Part shown: positions 19,666 through 27,450 of the stretch, piece after piece
How the letters are laid out: each line of letters opens with the position of its first letter
Numbering within the stretch: the first letter of the stretch is position 1
Assembly: GCA_963727635.1 (NCBI GenBank)
Contig: CAVSHP010000007.1
Coordinates: 186,001 to 250,000, forward strand
DNA: 64,000 bases
From: SZUA-36 sp963727635
GTDB lineage: Bacteria > Pseudomonadota > Gammaproteobacteria > Xanthomonadales > SZUA-36
Direction: 5' to 3'
Translations under genes and position numbers: made by a program
The notes under the pieces: generated by a model
Databases searched by the model: none
Seen by the model: the letters and a program-made list of their open reading frames with translations, nothing else
What the model was told of the DNA's origin: nothing

Positions 19666-19768
19666 CTGGGGCGGGTAGTTGATTCCAGGACCGTACGAGG
19701 CAGGAAGCCGAGTATCGAGGCCCCAGGGAAGGCTTGCGCCGAGTCCTGGAATCAACTACCCGCCCCAG
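19666..19768 (-). repeat. Long-stem hairpin repeat, copy 2 (inverted relative to copy 1)
   Basis: Arms 19666-19690 and 19744-19768 are 25-base perfect inverted complements containing GGGCGGGTAGTTGATTCC. They enclose a 53-base core (19691-19743). Read on the minus strand, the core matches copy 1 at 42 of 53 positions by hand count, while the stem arms are different sequence apart from TCC/GGA next to the core. In the inner hairpin a GAC/GTC pair of copy 1 becomes GGC/GCC, a compensatory change. The two copies are 67 bases apart and point towards each other. Confidence 0.9.
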
Positions 19769-19830
19769 TGGCTCCCCCCCCCCGCAGACCAAGTGGGACA
19801 GCAGTACCGCCGACCAATATGAACGTGAAT

Positions 19831-21405
19831 TCAGATGCCGGCGTTTGTCAGTTCACCATTGACCAGGCGATAAATTCCCAGTGGGTTTGCATTTTTCAAG
19901 GCGTCCGGCAGCAGCGCGTCGGGGGTACCCTGGTAGGCGACGAAACGGGCAAAACGTACGATCGCACCGCTGCCCACACTGGTCGCGGTTGAAACGGATG
20001 ACGCGGGGTAAGGGCCGCCGTGCTGTTGTGACGGGCAGACTTCGACACCCGTCGGGTAACCGTTATAGATGACCCGGCCCGCTTTTTGCTCCAGTACATC
20101 GAAAAGTTTCGCCGCCAGCGCCAGGTCTTCATCGGCGTGAACACTGGCGGTCAGATTGCCATTCAAACTTTCTGCGACCTGCATGATCTGCGCCTCATCC
20201 GCGCATACAACGTACAGGGTCACCGGGCCAAAGACCTCTTCCGACAAGGTTCTATCGGCAAGAAAATCTTCGGCGCTGGTTTTAAAAACCGCGTTCGGCG
20301 GGGTCATGCTGCCCAATTCATAATCGGCTTCATTCAGCCACTCCACACGCGGGTTGCTCTTTAAGCGCTGTAAGCCATGATGCAGTGACGCCGCAATCTG
20401 CGGGTTGAGCAAATAGCCACGCGGGGCCTCTGATAATTTATTTTTCAGTGCGGTTTCAAATACATCGCTTGCGACCGAGACCGCCAGGCCAGGAGAGGTG
20501 CAAAACTGGCCCGTCCCCATACACACCGAGCCGCTCAGGCCCGCGGCGATGCCCTCGGCCTGCGCCTCGAGCGTTTTAGGCCCGATGAACAGCGGGTTGA
20601 TACTGCCCATCTCGGCAAATACCGGAATCGGCCGCGGACGTGCCGCCGCGATATCCATCAATGCGCGGCCGCCTCTTTCCGAGCCGGTGAATCCCACCGC
20701 CTGTAGCAAAGGATGTTTGACCAGGCCTGTGCCCAGCTCGTTACCGGTGCCCTGTAGCAGGGAAAACACACCGTTGGGTATGCCGCACTGTTCCATGGCT
20801 TTGGCGATCGCGTGGGCGAACAGTTCCGATGTCGCGGGATGTGCCGGATGCCCTTTGACGATGACCGGGTTGCCGGCGGCCAGGGCCGATGCCGTATCGC
20901 CACCGGCTACACTGAAGGCGAAGGGAAAATTGGAGGCGCCGAAAACCCCGACAGGCCCGATGCCTATCAGCATGCGGCGCAGGTCCGGTTTTGGCACCGG
21001 CGCGCGCTCGGGAATGGCTGTATCGATACTGGCCTGTACCCACTCGCCCTTGGCCACCAGGCCGGCAAACGCACGAAGCTGGCCACAGGTTCTGCCGCGC
21101 TCACCGGTGAGTCGCGCCCGGCCCAGACCCGTTTCAGAATCCGCCACGTCTAATAGCTGCTCACCCAGCGCCTCGATCTCGTCTGCAATTTTATTCAGGA
21201 AGGAACCAATGGTCTTGCCATCCAGTTTGCGATACTGCTGAAAGGCCTTCTCCGCCGCCTGGCACGCCCGCTCGATCTCGGCAGGTCCGCAGGAAGAAAA
21301 GTTGTACATCGACACTTTTTCATACGGATTGAACGATTTGAAGCTTTCGCCTTGTGGGCTTACCCATTGGCCCGCGATGAAAGATTGCCCGGTAATGGTG
21401 ATCAT
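19831..21405 (-). CDS. NADP-dependent aldehyde dehydrogenase, ketoglutarate semialdehyde type
   Basis: A 524-residue aldehyde dehydrogenase of the branch that includes 2,5-dioxovalerate (alpha-ketoglutarate semialdehyde) dehydrogenase and Vibrio AldH. It has the GASNFPFAFSVAGGD cofactor region, Glu in VFAEMGSINP, the nucleophile in GTGQFCTSPG and the EEVFGPV motif. It would oxidise the last intermediate of pentose, uronate or hydroxyproline breakdown to 2-oxoglutarate. No sugar-acid catabolic genes lie nearby, so the substrate is uncertain. The 3' end faces the hairpin pair. Confidence 0.85.
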   Translation of the reverse strand: MITITGQSFIAGQWVSPQGESFKSFNPYEKVSMYNFSSCGPAEIERACQAAEKAFQQYRKLDGKTIGSFLNKIADEIEALGEQLLDVADSETGLGRARLTGERGRTCGQLRAFAGLVAKGEWVQASIDTAIPERAPVPKPDLRRMLIGIGPVGVFGASNFPFAFSVAGGDTASALAAGNPVIVKGHPAHPATSELFAHAIAKAMEQCGIPNGVFSLLQGTGNELGTGLVKHPLLQAVGFTGSERGGRALMDIAAARPRPIPVFAEMGSINPLFIGPKTLEAQAEGIAAGLSGSVCMGTGQFCTSPGLAVSVASDVFETALKNKLSEAPRGYLLNPQIAASLHHGLQRLKSNPRVEWLNEADYELGSMTPPNAVFKTSAEDFLADRTLSEEVFGPVTLYVVCADEAQIMQVAESLNGNLTASVHADEDLALAAKLFDVLEQKAGRVIYNGYPTGVEVCPSQQHGGPYPASSVSTATSVGSGAIVRFARFVAYQGTPDALLPDALKNANPLGIYRLVNGELTNAGI

Positions 21406-21674
21406 GATCTGGTTCCTTAATTATCCTGTTTGGTTGCTTGCAGGGTTGCTGCAAAACCATGCGCTTATCCCTGTCGGCACAAGGTGCATGGCCGGTGATT
21501 CTGCAACATGCAAATATAGCAGCTTCGGCTATCCGGCGTATCGGCTGACTGGCAAAATGCTGAACGGCGCGCTAGTCTGACGGAATAAATCAAAAAAACA
21601 GGCTGTGCAGTGAACAACAAACGAGTCGCAATTGCAGGTGGCAAAATGCGCCAGTCAACCCGGGCCGCCGGCAT

Positions 21675-22535
21675 TTGAACCCGGGCCGTCATTCATCCGT
21701 GTCCCACACGCGCATCATCGGTCTGACTTCCCTGGCCATGATTGCATTCGCAGGAAATTCACTGCTCTGCCGGCAGGCCCTCAAACACACCGCCATTGAC
21801 CCGGCCAGTTTTACCGCCATTCGCCTGGTATCCGGCGCCCTGATGCTGTGGCTGGTGACACGCATCAAGCGGAACGCACCGGCGGGCAAGGGTAGCTGGC
21901 CATCGGCATTTGCATTGTTTGTCTATGCTGCTGCTTTTTCATATGCCTATGTCAGCCTGCCTGCGGCGAGTGGCGCCCTGCTGCTTTTTGGTGCGGTGCA
22001 GGCCACCATGATCGGTCACGGTATCTGGTCAGGCGAACGTCTCCACACATTGCAGTCGCTCGGTGTGTTACTTGCTTTTGGAGGCCTCGTGGGTTTGTTG
22101 CTGCCGGGTCTTTCGGCGCCACCCCTGGTCGGCGCCATGTTGATGCTCGGCGCCGGTGTCGCATGGGGTGTCTATTCCCTGCGTGGCAAAGGTGCGGGTG
22201 ACTCGACCCGGGTGACGGCGGGCAATTTCATGCGCGCCGTTCCGATCACGCTGGTCCTGAGTCTGCTGATGTTTAATTTTGCATCCGTTGATGCCGCCGG
22301 TTTTTATCTCGCGATCGCATCCGGTGCACTCGCTTCCGGGTTGGGTTACGCCATCTGGTATAGCGTTTTGCCTGCTATGAAAAACACCAGCGCGGCCAGC
22401 GTGCAGCTTAGTGTGCCGGTGATTGCGGCCCTGGGTGGCATCGTTTTCCTTGGCGAGCCCATGACGCTGCGATTGATCCTTGCATCAGTTGCTATACTGG
22501 GTGGAATCGCACTGGTGATCGTACAAAAGCGATAA
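21675..22535 (+). CDS. DMT-superfamily transporter with EamA domains
   Basis: A 286-residue protein with about ten membrane segments in two EamA repeats (first from IAFAGNSLLCRQAL, second from LMLGAGVAWGVYSL). This is the drug/metabolite exporter type; the substrate cannot be told. The called start is TTG at 21675. A GTG at 21699 (giving a start at VSHTRIIG) is equally plausible and places the basic residues just before the first span. It is divergent from the dehydrogenase at 19831-21405 across about 270 bp with nothing else recognised. Confidence 0.82.
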   Translation: MNPGRHSSVSHTRIIGLTSLAMIAFAGNSLLCRQALKHTAIDPASFTAIRLVSGALMLWLVTRIKRNAPAGKGSWPSAFALFVYAAAFSYAYVSLPAASGALLLFGAVQATMIGHGIWSGERLHTLQSLGVLLAFGGLVGLLLPGLSAPPLVGAMLMLGAGVAWGVYSLRGKGAGDSTRVTAGNFMRAVPITLVLSLLMFNFASVDAAGFYLAIASGALASGLGYAIWYSVLPAMKNTSAASVQLSVPVIAALGGIVFLGEPMTLRLILASVAILGGIALVIVQKR

Positions 22536-22586
22536 ATCGCCATGTCCCGGGTTGAATATATGACGTTGTAAGCCGGAGGTATCGAG

Positions 22587-23009
22587 ATGTCCGCACAAAA
22601 AGTTCACGGCAGTTGTCTTTGCAAAAAGGTTACATACCAGGTCACGGGCAACATGGGCATATTTCAATATTGCCATTGCTCCCGTTGCCGAAAGATATCT
22701 GGCAGCGCACACGCGGCCAACCTGTTCGTGGCGCCCGATGATTTCAGCTGGCTGAGCGGTGAGGAATTTGTCGGCAGGTACGATCCGGACGATACAAAAT
22801 ACTTTGCCACATGTTTCTGTAAAAATTGCGGCTCTTCGTTGCCGTGGTTATCAAAAAGCGGGCGGGTGGTGATCATTCCGGCCGGCACGCTGGATGAGGA
22901 CCCCGGCATCAGGCCAACGCAAAATATTTATTGTGGCTCAAGACCTGCCTGGTACACGCACGCGAGCGCGTTACCGGAATTCGATGTGATGCCACCGAGA
23001 AATTCCTGA
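22587..23009 (+). CDS. GFA (CENP-V/GFA) zinc-binding family protein
   Basis: A 140-residue single-domain protein. Zinc-ligand cysteines are visible as GSCLCKKVTY, then CHCSRCRK, then CFCKNCGSSLPW, the arrangement of the glutathione-dependent formaldehyde-activating enzyme family. Most members are not proven to act on formaldehyde, so the enzymatic role is open. CGGAGG precedes the ATG by about 8 bases. It is 51 bases after the EamA gene and may be co-transcribed with it. Confidence 0.88.
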   Translation: MSAQKVHGSCLCKKVTYQVTGNMGIFQYCHCSRCRKISGSAHAANLFVAPDDFSWLSGEEFVGRYDPDDTKYFATCFCKNCGSSLPWLSKSGRVVIIPAGTLDEDPGIRPTQNIYCGSRPAWYTHASALPEFDVMPPRNS

Positions 23010-23136
23010 GTATTTAGTTAAATTCAGGGTTGGTTCTGCGCACGGTGCCTGCACACAAATTCGTTTGCGTTAGATTTAAATCATATAAAATGTTTGCCTT
23101 GGCTTTTGTCCGGAGTGGGTCCCATTTTTTTTTAAA

Positions 23137-24804
23137 ATGATGAATAAGATGAACAGAGCGCCTTTACAATCTATTTGCTACCGTCGAGCCGGGTTCCTGG
23201 CTTTTACTACGCTGTTGCTGCTGACAATGGCGTCCGGGATTTTGGCCCAGGACACTTTGAAAGAATCGACGTTACAATTCGATCGCGAGCATGAAGCGTC
23301 TGTCATCGTTGATGGCAGACTGGTGTTGAAGGTGCGGGGCGTGTCCTCATACCCAGCCAACGAGCGCGCGCAAGCCGTGCGTTCCAGAATACTCGCAGCT
23401 GCCGGGGACAAATCTTTTTCCGTCGAAAACCTTAAAGTCGTCAACGAATCCGACAGATCGTCGCTGTATGCCGGTGACAAGCTCCTGCTGAGCATATTCG
23501 ACGTCGATGCAGAACTCGAAGATCTTGATCGCAAGCTGCTGGCTGAAGTTGTCAAGACGAGAATCGCCAGCGTGATCGTGAACTACCGTCGGGATCGCAG
23601 CCCCAATGTGTTGTTGACGCACGCGTCTTATGCAGTTGGCCTGACCGTGGTTGTTTTTTTGCTGTCCTGGTTTGTCATACGTTTTTTCCGTCGATTAAAT
23701 TCCTGGGCTGTACGCCACGTGGACAAGGGTGCGAAGGGCCTTGCCAGCAAATCACATCATTTAATCAGGGCTGAGCAGGTCTGGACCCTGTTCGCGGGTT
23801 TACTGAGCTTCGTGCGAATGTTTTTTCTGCTGGTCCTGGCTTATTTTTATCTCAACACCGTACTGGGTATTTTCCCGTGGACACGTCCGGCCGCGCTTGT
23901 CCTGTTCGATCTTGTCCTGAACCCGCTCAGGAGCTTGTGGTTGGGCTTTGTTGAATCGCTGCCGGACCTGATGTTTCTTGTCGTCCTGTTCCTGGTATTG
24001 CGTTATATACTCAAGCTGATCAAGATGTTTTTCACCCAGGTGGCCAGGGGCAGGATCAAACTGCAGAACTTTGATCCAGACTGGGCCTTTCCGACACACA
24101 AAATAGTCAGGTTTCTCGTTGTCGCGTTCGCAATCGTTATCGCCTATCCGTACATTCCCGGGTCCGATTCAATGGCGTTCAAGGGTGTTTCCGTTTTTAT
24201 CGGTGTGATTTTCTCACTCGGATCTTCGTCTTTTATCGCCAACGTGTTGGCCGGACTGGCAATGACCTATCGGGGCGCCTTCAAGCTGGGTGACAGGGTT
24301 ACGATCGGTGACGTCTACGGCAAGATCGAAGAAATCAAGCTGATGACCACACGCGTCAATACGCTTAAAAATGAAAGCGTGATTATCCCGAATTCCAATA
24401 TTCTGAATACCAATGTGACCAATTATTCGGTCATGGCACGCGAGGCTGGATTGATCGTGCATACGATAGTTGGCATCGGTTACGACACGCCGTGGCGGCA
24501 GGTGGAAGCCTTGCTGCTAATGGCGGCAAAACGTACCGAGGGTTTGAAAAAGGACCCGCTACCGTTCGTCCAGCAGACCTTGATGGGTGATTACGCAGTG
24601 AACTATGAAATCAACGCGTATTGCGCCGACGTTGCCCGATTGATCACGATCAAGTCGGATTTGCACCGCAATATCCAGGATGTGTTCAATGAGTACGGTG
24701 TGCAGATTATGTCGCCGGCTTATAAGGACGATCCAGAATCGCCCAAAATCGTTCCACCCGAAGCCTGGTACGCAGCACCTGCATCAAAACCGGCGGAAGA
24801 GTGA
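23137..24804 (+). CDS. Mechanosensitive ion channel (MscS family) with periplasmic N-terminal domain
   Basis: A 555-residue protein with a signal or first-span segment (FTTLLLLTMASGILAQ) and an exported 140-residue domain. At least four membrane spans follow (about 165-400). The MscS pore and beta domain are seen as FIGVIFSLGSSSFIANVLAG followed by FKLGDRVTIGDVYGKIEEI, then the alpha/beta cytosolic domain (NSNILNTNVTNYS). It would open under osmotic downshock. The ATG at 23137 lacks a clear ribosome site; a TATAAA-like sequence lies about 55 bases upstream. The stop overlaps the next start. Confidence 0.88.
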   Translation: MMNKMNRAPLQSICYRRAGFLAFTTLLLLTMASGILAQDTLKESTLQFDREHEASVIVDGRLVLKVRGVSSYPANERAQAVRSRILAAAGDKSFSVENLKVVNESDRSSLYAGDKLLLSIFDVDAELEDLDRKLLAEVVKTRIASVIVNYRRDRSPNVLLTHASYAVGLTVVVFLLSWFVIRFFRRLNSWAVRHVDKGAKGLASKSHHLIRAEQVWTLFAGLLSFVRMFFLLVLAYFYLNTVLGIFPWTRPAALVLFDLVLNPLRSLWLGFVESLPDLMFLVVLFLVLRYILKLIKMFFTQVARGRIKLQNFDPDWAFPTHKIVRFLVVAFAIVIAYPYIPGSDSMAFKGVSVFIGVIFSLGSSSFIANVLAGLAMTYRGAFKLGDRVTIGDVYGKIEEIKLMTTRVNTLKNESVIIPNSNILNTNVTNYSVMAREAGLIVHTIVGIGYDTPWRQVEALLLMAAKRTEGLKKDPLPFVQQTLMGDYAVNYEINAYCADVARLITIKSDLHRNIQDVFNEYGVQIMSPAYKDDPESPKIVPPEAWYAAPASKPAEE

Positions 24805-26051
24805 TCCGCGCAATTACATCCGTTGCCGCGTTGCTGTTTGGCACCGCGATTCTGCTCACAGGCCAGGGTTTACAGGGCACGCTGTTGCCCGTGCGTGCGA
24901 CGCTGGAGGATTTTTCCACCCTTTCTATCGGCCTGATGGGCGCGACCTATTTCCTGGGCTTTACCTACGGCTGCTGGAGGGGTTCGGCATTGATACGCGG
25001 CGTCGGCCACGCCCGGGTATTTGCTGCAATGACGGCGATCGCCTCGGCCACGCCCTTGTTGCACGGTTTATTTGTCGACCCCTGGATATGGAGTGCCTTG
25101 CGTTTCGTTTCCGGGTTCTGTTTTGCCGTACTTTATATTGTCATTGAAAGCTGGCTGAATGAGCGTTCCACCAATGCAAATCGCGGCAGTATATTTTCCG
25201 CCTACATTCTGATCAACATGACGGTGCTGGGTGTGGGTCAGCAGATGCTGCTGTTTTATAACCCCCTGCACCTGAACCTGTTTGCACTGACCTCCGTGCT
25301 GGTATCACTGGCGGCGGTTCCGGTCGCGCTTTCAAGAGCGGAAAACCCGCCGCCTGTAGAAGACACAAAACTGGATTTTCGCTACCTTTATCGTATTTCG
25401 ACAGTGGGCATGCTCGGCAGCCTCGGCTGTGGCCTGGCCAATGGCTCGTTCTGGTCGTTGGCGCCGGTATTTTCTGTCGCCATGTCCGGTGATATTTCCC
25501 TGACCGCCAATTTCATGACGGCGGTGGTTTTTGGCGGCGCAGTCGGGCAGTGGCCATTGGGCAGGTTATCGGACCGGATGGACCGGCGAAAGGTACTGGG
25601 CGCCATCTCGTTTATTGGCGTCATCATTGGCGCCATTATGTGGCTGATGGCGGCAGAGATTAGCCACACGGGTTTGATTGTCCTGGCCGCTTTGTGGGGT
25701 GCAGTGTCCTTTCCGGTCTATTCAGTCGCCGTCGCGCACGCAAATGATCGCGCAGACGCCGGCAGTTTCGTCATGGTTTCCGCCGGCTTGTTGCTGATGT
25801 ATGGCATCGGTGCGATTATCGGACCTTTTCTCGCATCGGCCATGATGACCTACGGCAGTCCTTCTTACCTGTTCCTGTTCACCGGTATTATTCACCTGCT
25901 GCTGGCGGTCTACGTGGTCACGCGCACCTTCTTCAGGCCGGCACCCGCCAGGTTCGAGCATAAGCCTTTCAGTGAAGCCCTGGCATCCACGCAGACGAAG
26001 TCGCAGATCTACGAGGACGAGCTGGAAAGAGGGAATGAGGATGGCTTATGA
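24801..26051 (+). CDS. MFS transporter
   Basis: A 416-residue, 12-span major facilitator protein beginning at GTG, which overlaps the MscS stop as GTGA. The hallmark loop between spans 8 and 9 reads GQWPLGRLSDRMDRRKVL, and the first half shows ESWLNERSTNANRGSIFSAY, typical of the YcaD-like group of MFS proteins. The substrate is unknown. Coupling to the mechanosensitive channel gene suggests joint expression, perhaps in osmotic or solute stress, but that is inference. Confidence 0.87.
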   Translation: MIRAITSVAALLFGTAILLTGQGLQGTLLPVRATLEDFSTLSIGLMGATYFLGFTYGCWRGSALIRGVGHARVFAAMTAIASATPLLHGLFVDPWIWSALRFVSGFCFAVLYIVIESWLNERSTNANRGSIFSAYILINMTVLGVGQQMLLFYNPLHLNLFALTSVLVSLAAVPVALSRAENPPPVEDTKLDFRYLYRISTVGMLGSLGCGLANGSFWSLAPVFSVAMSGDISLTANFMTAVVFGGAVGQWPLGRLSDRMDRRKVLGAISFIGVIIGAIMWLMAAEISHTGLIVLAALWGAVSFPVYSVAVAHANDRADAGSFVMVSAGLLLMYGIGAIIGPFLASAMMTYGSPSYLFLFTGIIHLLLAVYVVTRTFFRPAPARFEHKPFSEALASTQTKSQIYEDELERGNEDGL

Positions 26052-26265
26052 CCGGGGACTCGCTTACCGGCTGGGCGAAATCTACAGCACGTTTCCACGG
26101 TCGTTGAAAAGAAAAAGTTCGCTTCAGACGGTCTGAAAGCCGGATGATGGCACGAACGCAATCTACTTATTTTCTTCAAATTTCATCCTATTTAGTAGTC
26201 CAGAATGGCAGTTGTCGGAAAACCCGGCACGGACATTAAGTTCGATCACCACGAGGAAAGCCATC

Positions 26266-26613
26266 ATGAACAGGAACGTTGGAAAGTACGTTTATCCCAT
26301 CGCATTCATACTTGCTTTTTCTGTTGGCACTGCCAACGCGCAGCAACAACAGGACACCCAAGTGCAAACCCGGCAGCAATTGCGGGATCAGTCAAACCTT
26401 GGCACGCCGCAACAACAGCAGCAGATTCGCAAACAGGATCAGACCCGGACTGAGAATAATCCGGGCCAGGGCCAGAAAAGCCGCCAGGGTACGCGCCAGG
26501 GCAACTGCCAGGGCAATTGCCCGGGTCAAGGCCAGGCAAAAGGCCAGGCAAAAGGCCAGGCAAAAGGTCAGGCAAAAGGCAAAGGAAAAGGCAAAGGTAA
26601 GGGTGGTTTTTAG
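26266..26613 (+). CDS. Small exported Q/G/K-rich repeat protein (GQAK repeats)
   Basis: A 115-residue protein with a clear signal peptide (MNRNVGKYVYPIAFILAF, cleavage after TANA). The mature part is glutamine-rich, then has a cysteine pair (GNCQGNCPGQG), then GQAK repeated four times and a GKGKGKGKGG end. The repeats come from a 12-bp tandem unit (GGCCAGGCAAAA) at about 26530-26580. It is strongly basic and low in complexity. No family recognised; a secreted polyanion- or metal-binding role is conceivable. Start chosen at 26266 with GAGGA 9 bases upstream, not at the in-frame codon at 26212. Confidence 0.75.
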   Translation: MNRNVGKYVYPIAFILAFSVGTANAQQQQDTQVQTRQQLRDQSNLGTPQQQQQIRKQDQTRTENNPGQGQKSRQGTRQGNCQGNCPGQGQAKGQAKGQAKGQAKGKGKGKGKGGF

Positions 26614-26930
26614 TGATCCGCGGGGCCACCAAATTTGAATGCGCGTTTGTCATGCCCGCTCTATGATCCCGCCCTATGATCATGTGGCAGCCGGTTCACC
26701 TCACGGACACTCCCGCCACAAATGCTTTCACAGACCCCGTTGTGGGGGCGCCTGCCCCCGCTTTTTTTCCTTTACGGCTATCCATTCCCGGTGACTGGCA
26801 AGAACTGCCTTGAACTGCCAGCCTCAGAAAGGGATTTGTATATTAAGCTTTGTTAATGTAGTAAAATGAACACTCAATCGCCAGGCATGAAATCATTTGT
26901 CGTGCGCCGGGAAACAAAGTGGAGTGTGTA
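26614..26930. other. Intergenic region with one terminator
   Basis: A 317-bp gap between the GQAK protein and the lipoprotein gene. It holds the terminator at 26744-26768. The AT-rich stretch at about 26840-26880 is the likely promoter zone of the following gene, though no clear -35/-10 pair stands out. No coding sequence is supported. Confidence 0.5.
26744..26768 (+). terminator. Rho-independent terminator
   Basis: A GGGGGC stem, GCCT loop and GCCCCC, followed by GC and seven T. It lies about 130 bases past the GQAK gene stop and would end its transcript before the lipoprotein gene. Confidence 0.85.
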
Positions 26931-27357
26931 ATGAAGTATCTACAAAAAGCCTGTATCCGGGGACTGTGCATCCTGCCGCTGTGTCTCGCGGCCTGCACGC
27001 CTGTTGAAGCGCCGAAAACGGCATCGATCTCCGGACGTGTATATTTTGACGTTGACAACAGCAGCAGTTGTGAAAAAGAACCCGGTATCGCCGGTATGAG
27101 TGTTCGCCTGTACAAGGGCGCCTGTGGCGAAAACATGTTGGAGACCCACTACACCGATGAAAACGGCGAGTTCCTGTTTGCGGACCTCACGCCGGGGGAT
27201 TATTGCGTCATCCCTGATTTTGAAGACAAGACCTGCGGCTACGCCGGCAATTTTCCAACCACGGGTGTATTCACGGCACGTCACGCTTGAAAGCGGGACA
27301 AAAGCGGACTTGATGTGGTTTGGTTTTGGAGACCTGTCAGGGAAAGGGGAAAATTAA
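26931..27357 (+). pseudogene. SdrD B-like (Cna-B fold) lipoprotein gene, frameshifted near its 3' end
   Basis: The ATG at 26931 has GGAG about 7 bases upstream and opens a lipoprotein signal with lipobox LAAC (Cys22). The mature part is one SdrD B-like module: SISGRVYFDVDNSSSCEKEP, GIAGMSVRLYKG, then YTDENGEFLFADLTPGDYCV. The reading frame stops at 27290 after VFTARHA. In the +1 frame the sequence continues as HVTLESGTKADLMWFGFGDL to 27357, the natural ending of such modules. So one surplus base (or two missing) lies at about 27250-27280. This is either decay or a sequence error. It would be an outer-membrane lipoprotein of unknown role. Confidence 0.75.
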
Positions 27358-27450
27358 ACTTTACCGCTTGAACGGGACTGGCCATATAGCCAGTCCACTG
27401 TAGCTTTTAAGCTTAATGCTGCAGCGCACTACGCCGGCAAACACGAAGCA

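Noticed and set aside
19504..19768. Hairpins as integron attC sites
   Set aside because: No GTTRRRY core, no cassette genes between them and no integrase; arms are perfectly paired rather than bulged as in attC.
19774..19783. Run of ten C as a phase-variation tract
   Set aside because: It lies between genes, past a stop codon, with no promoter or frame that it could switch.
20498..21241. Long plus-strand open frame opposite the ketoglutarate-semialdehyde-type dehydrogenase
   Set aside because: It is antisense to a well-conserved enzyme, has no family resemblance and reflects GC-rich third positions.
26123..26137. Palindrome TTCAGACGGTCTGAA, similar to a Neisseria uptake sequence
   Set aside because: Only a partial match, a single copy seen, and the gene content is not neisserial; may be a minor operator or chance.
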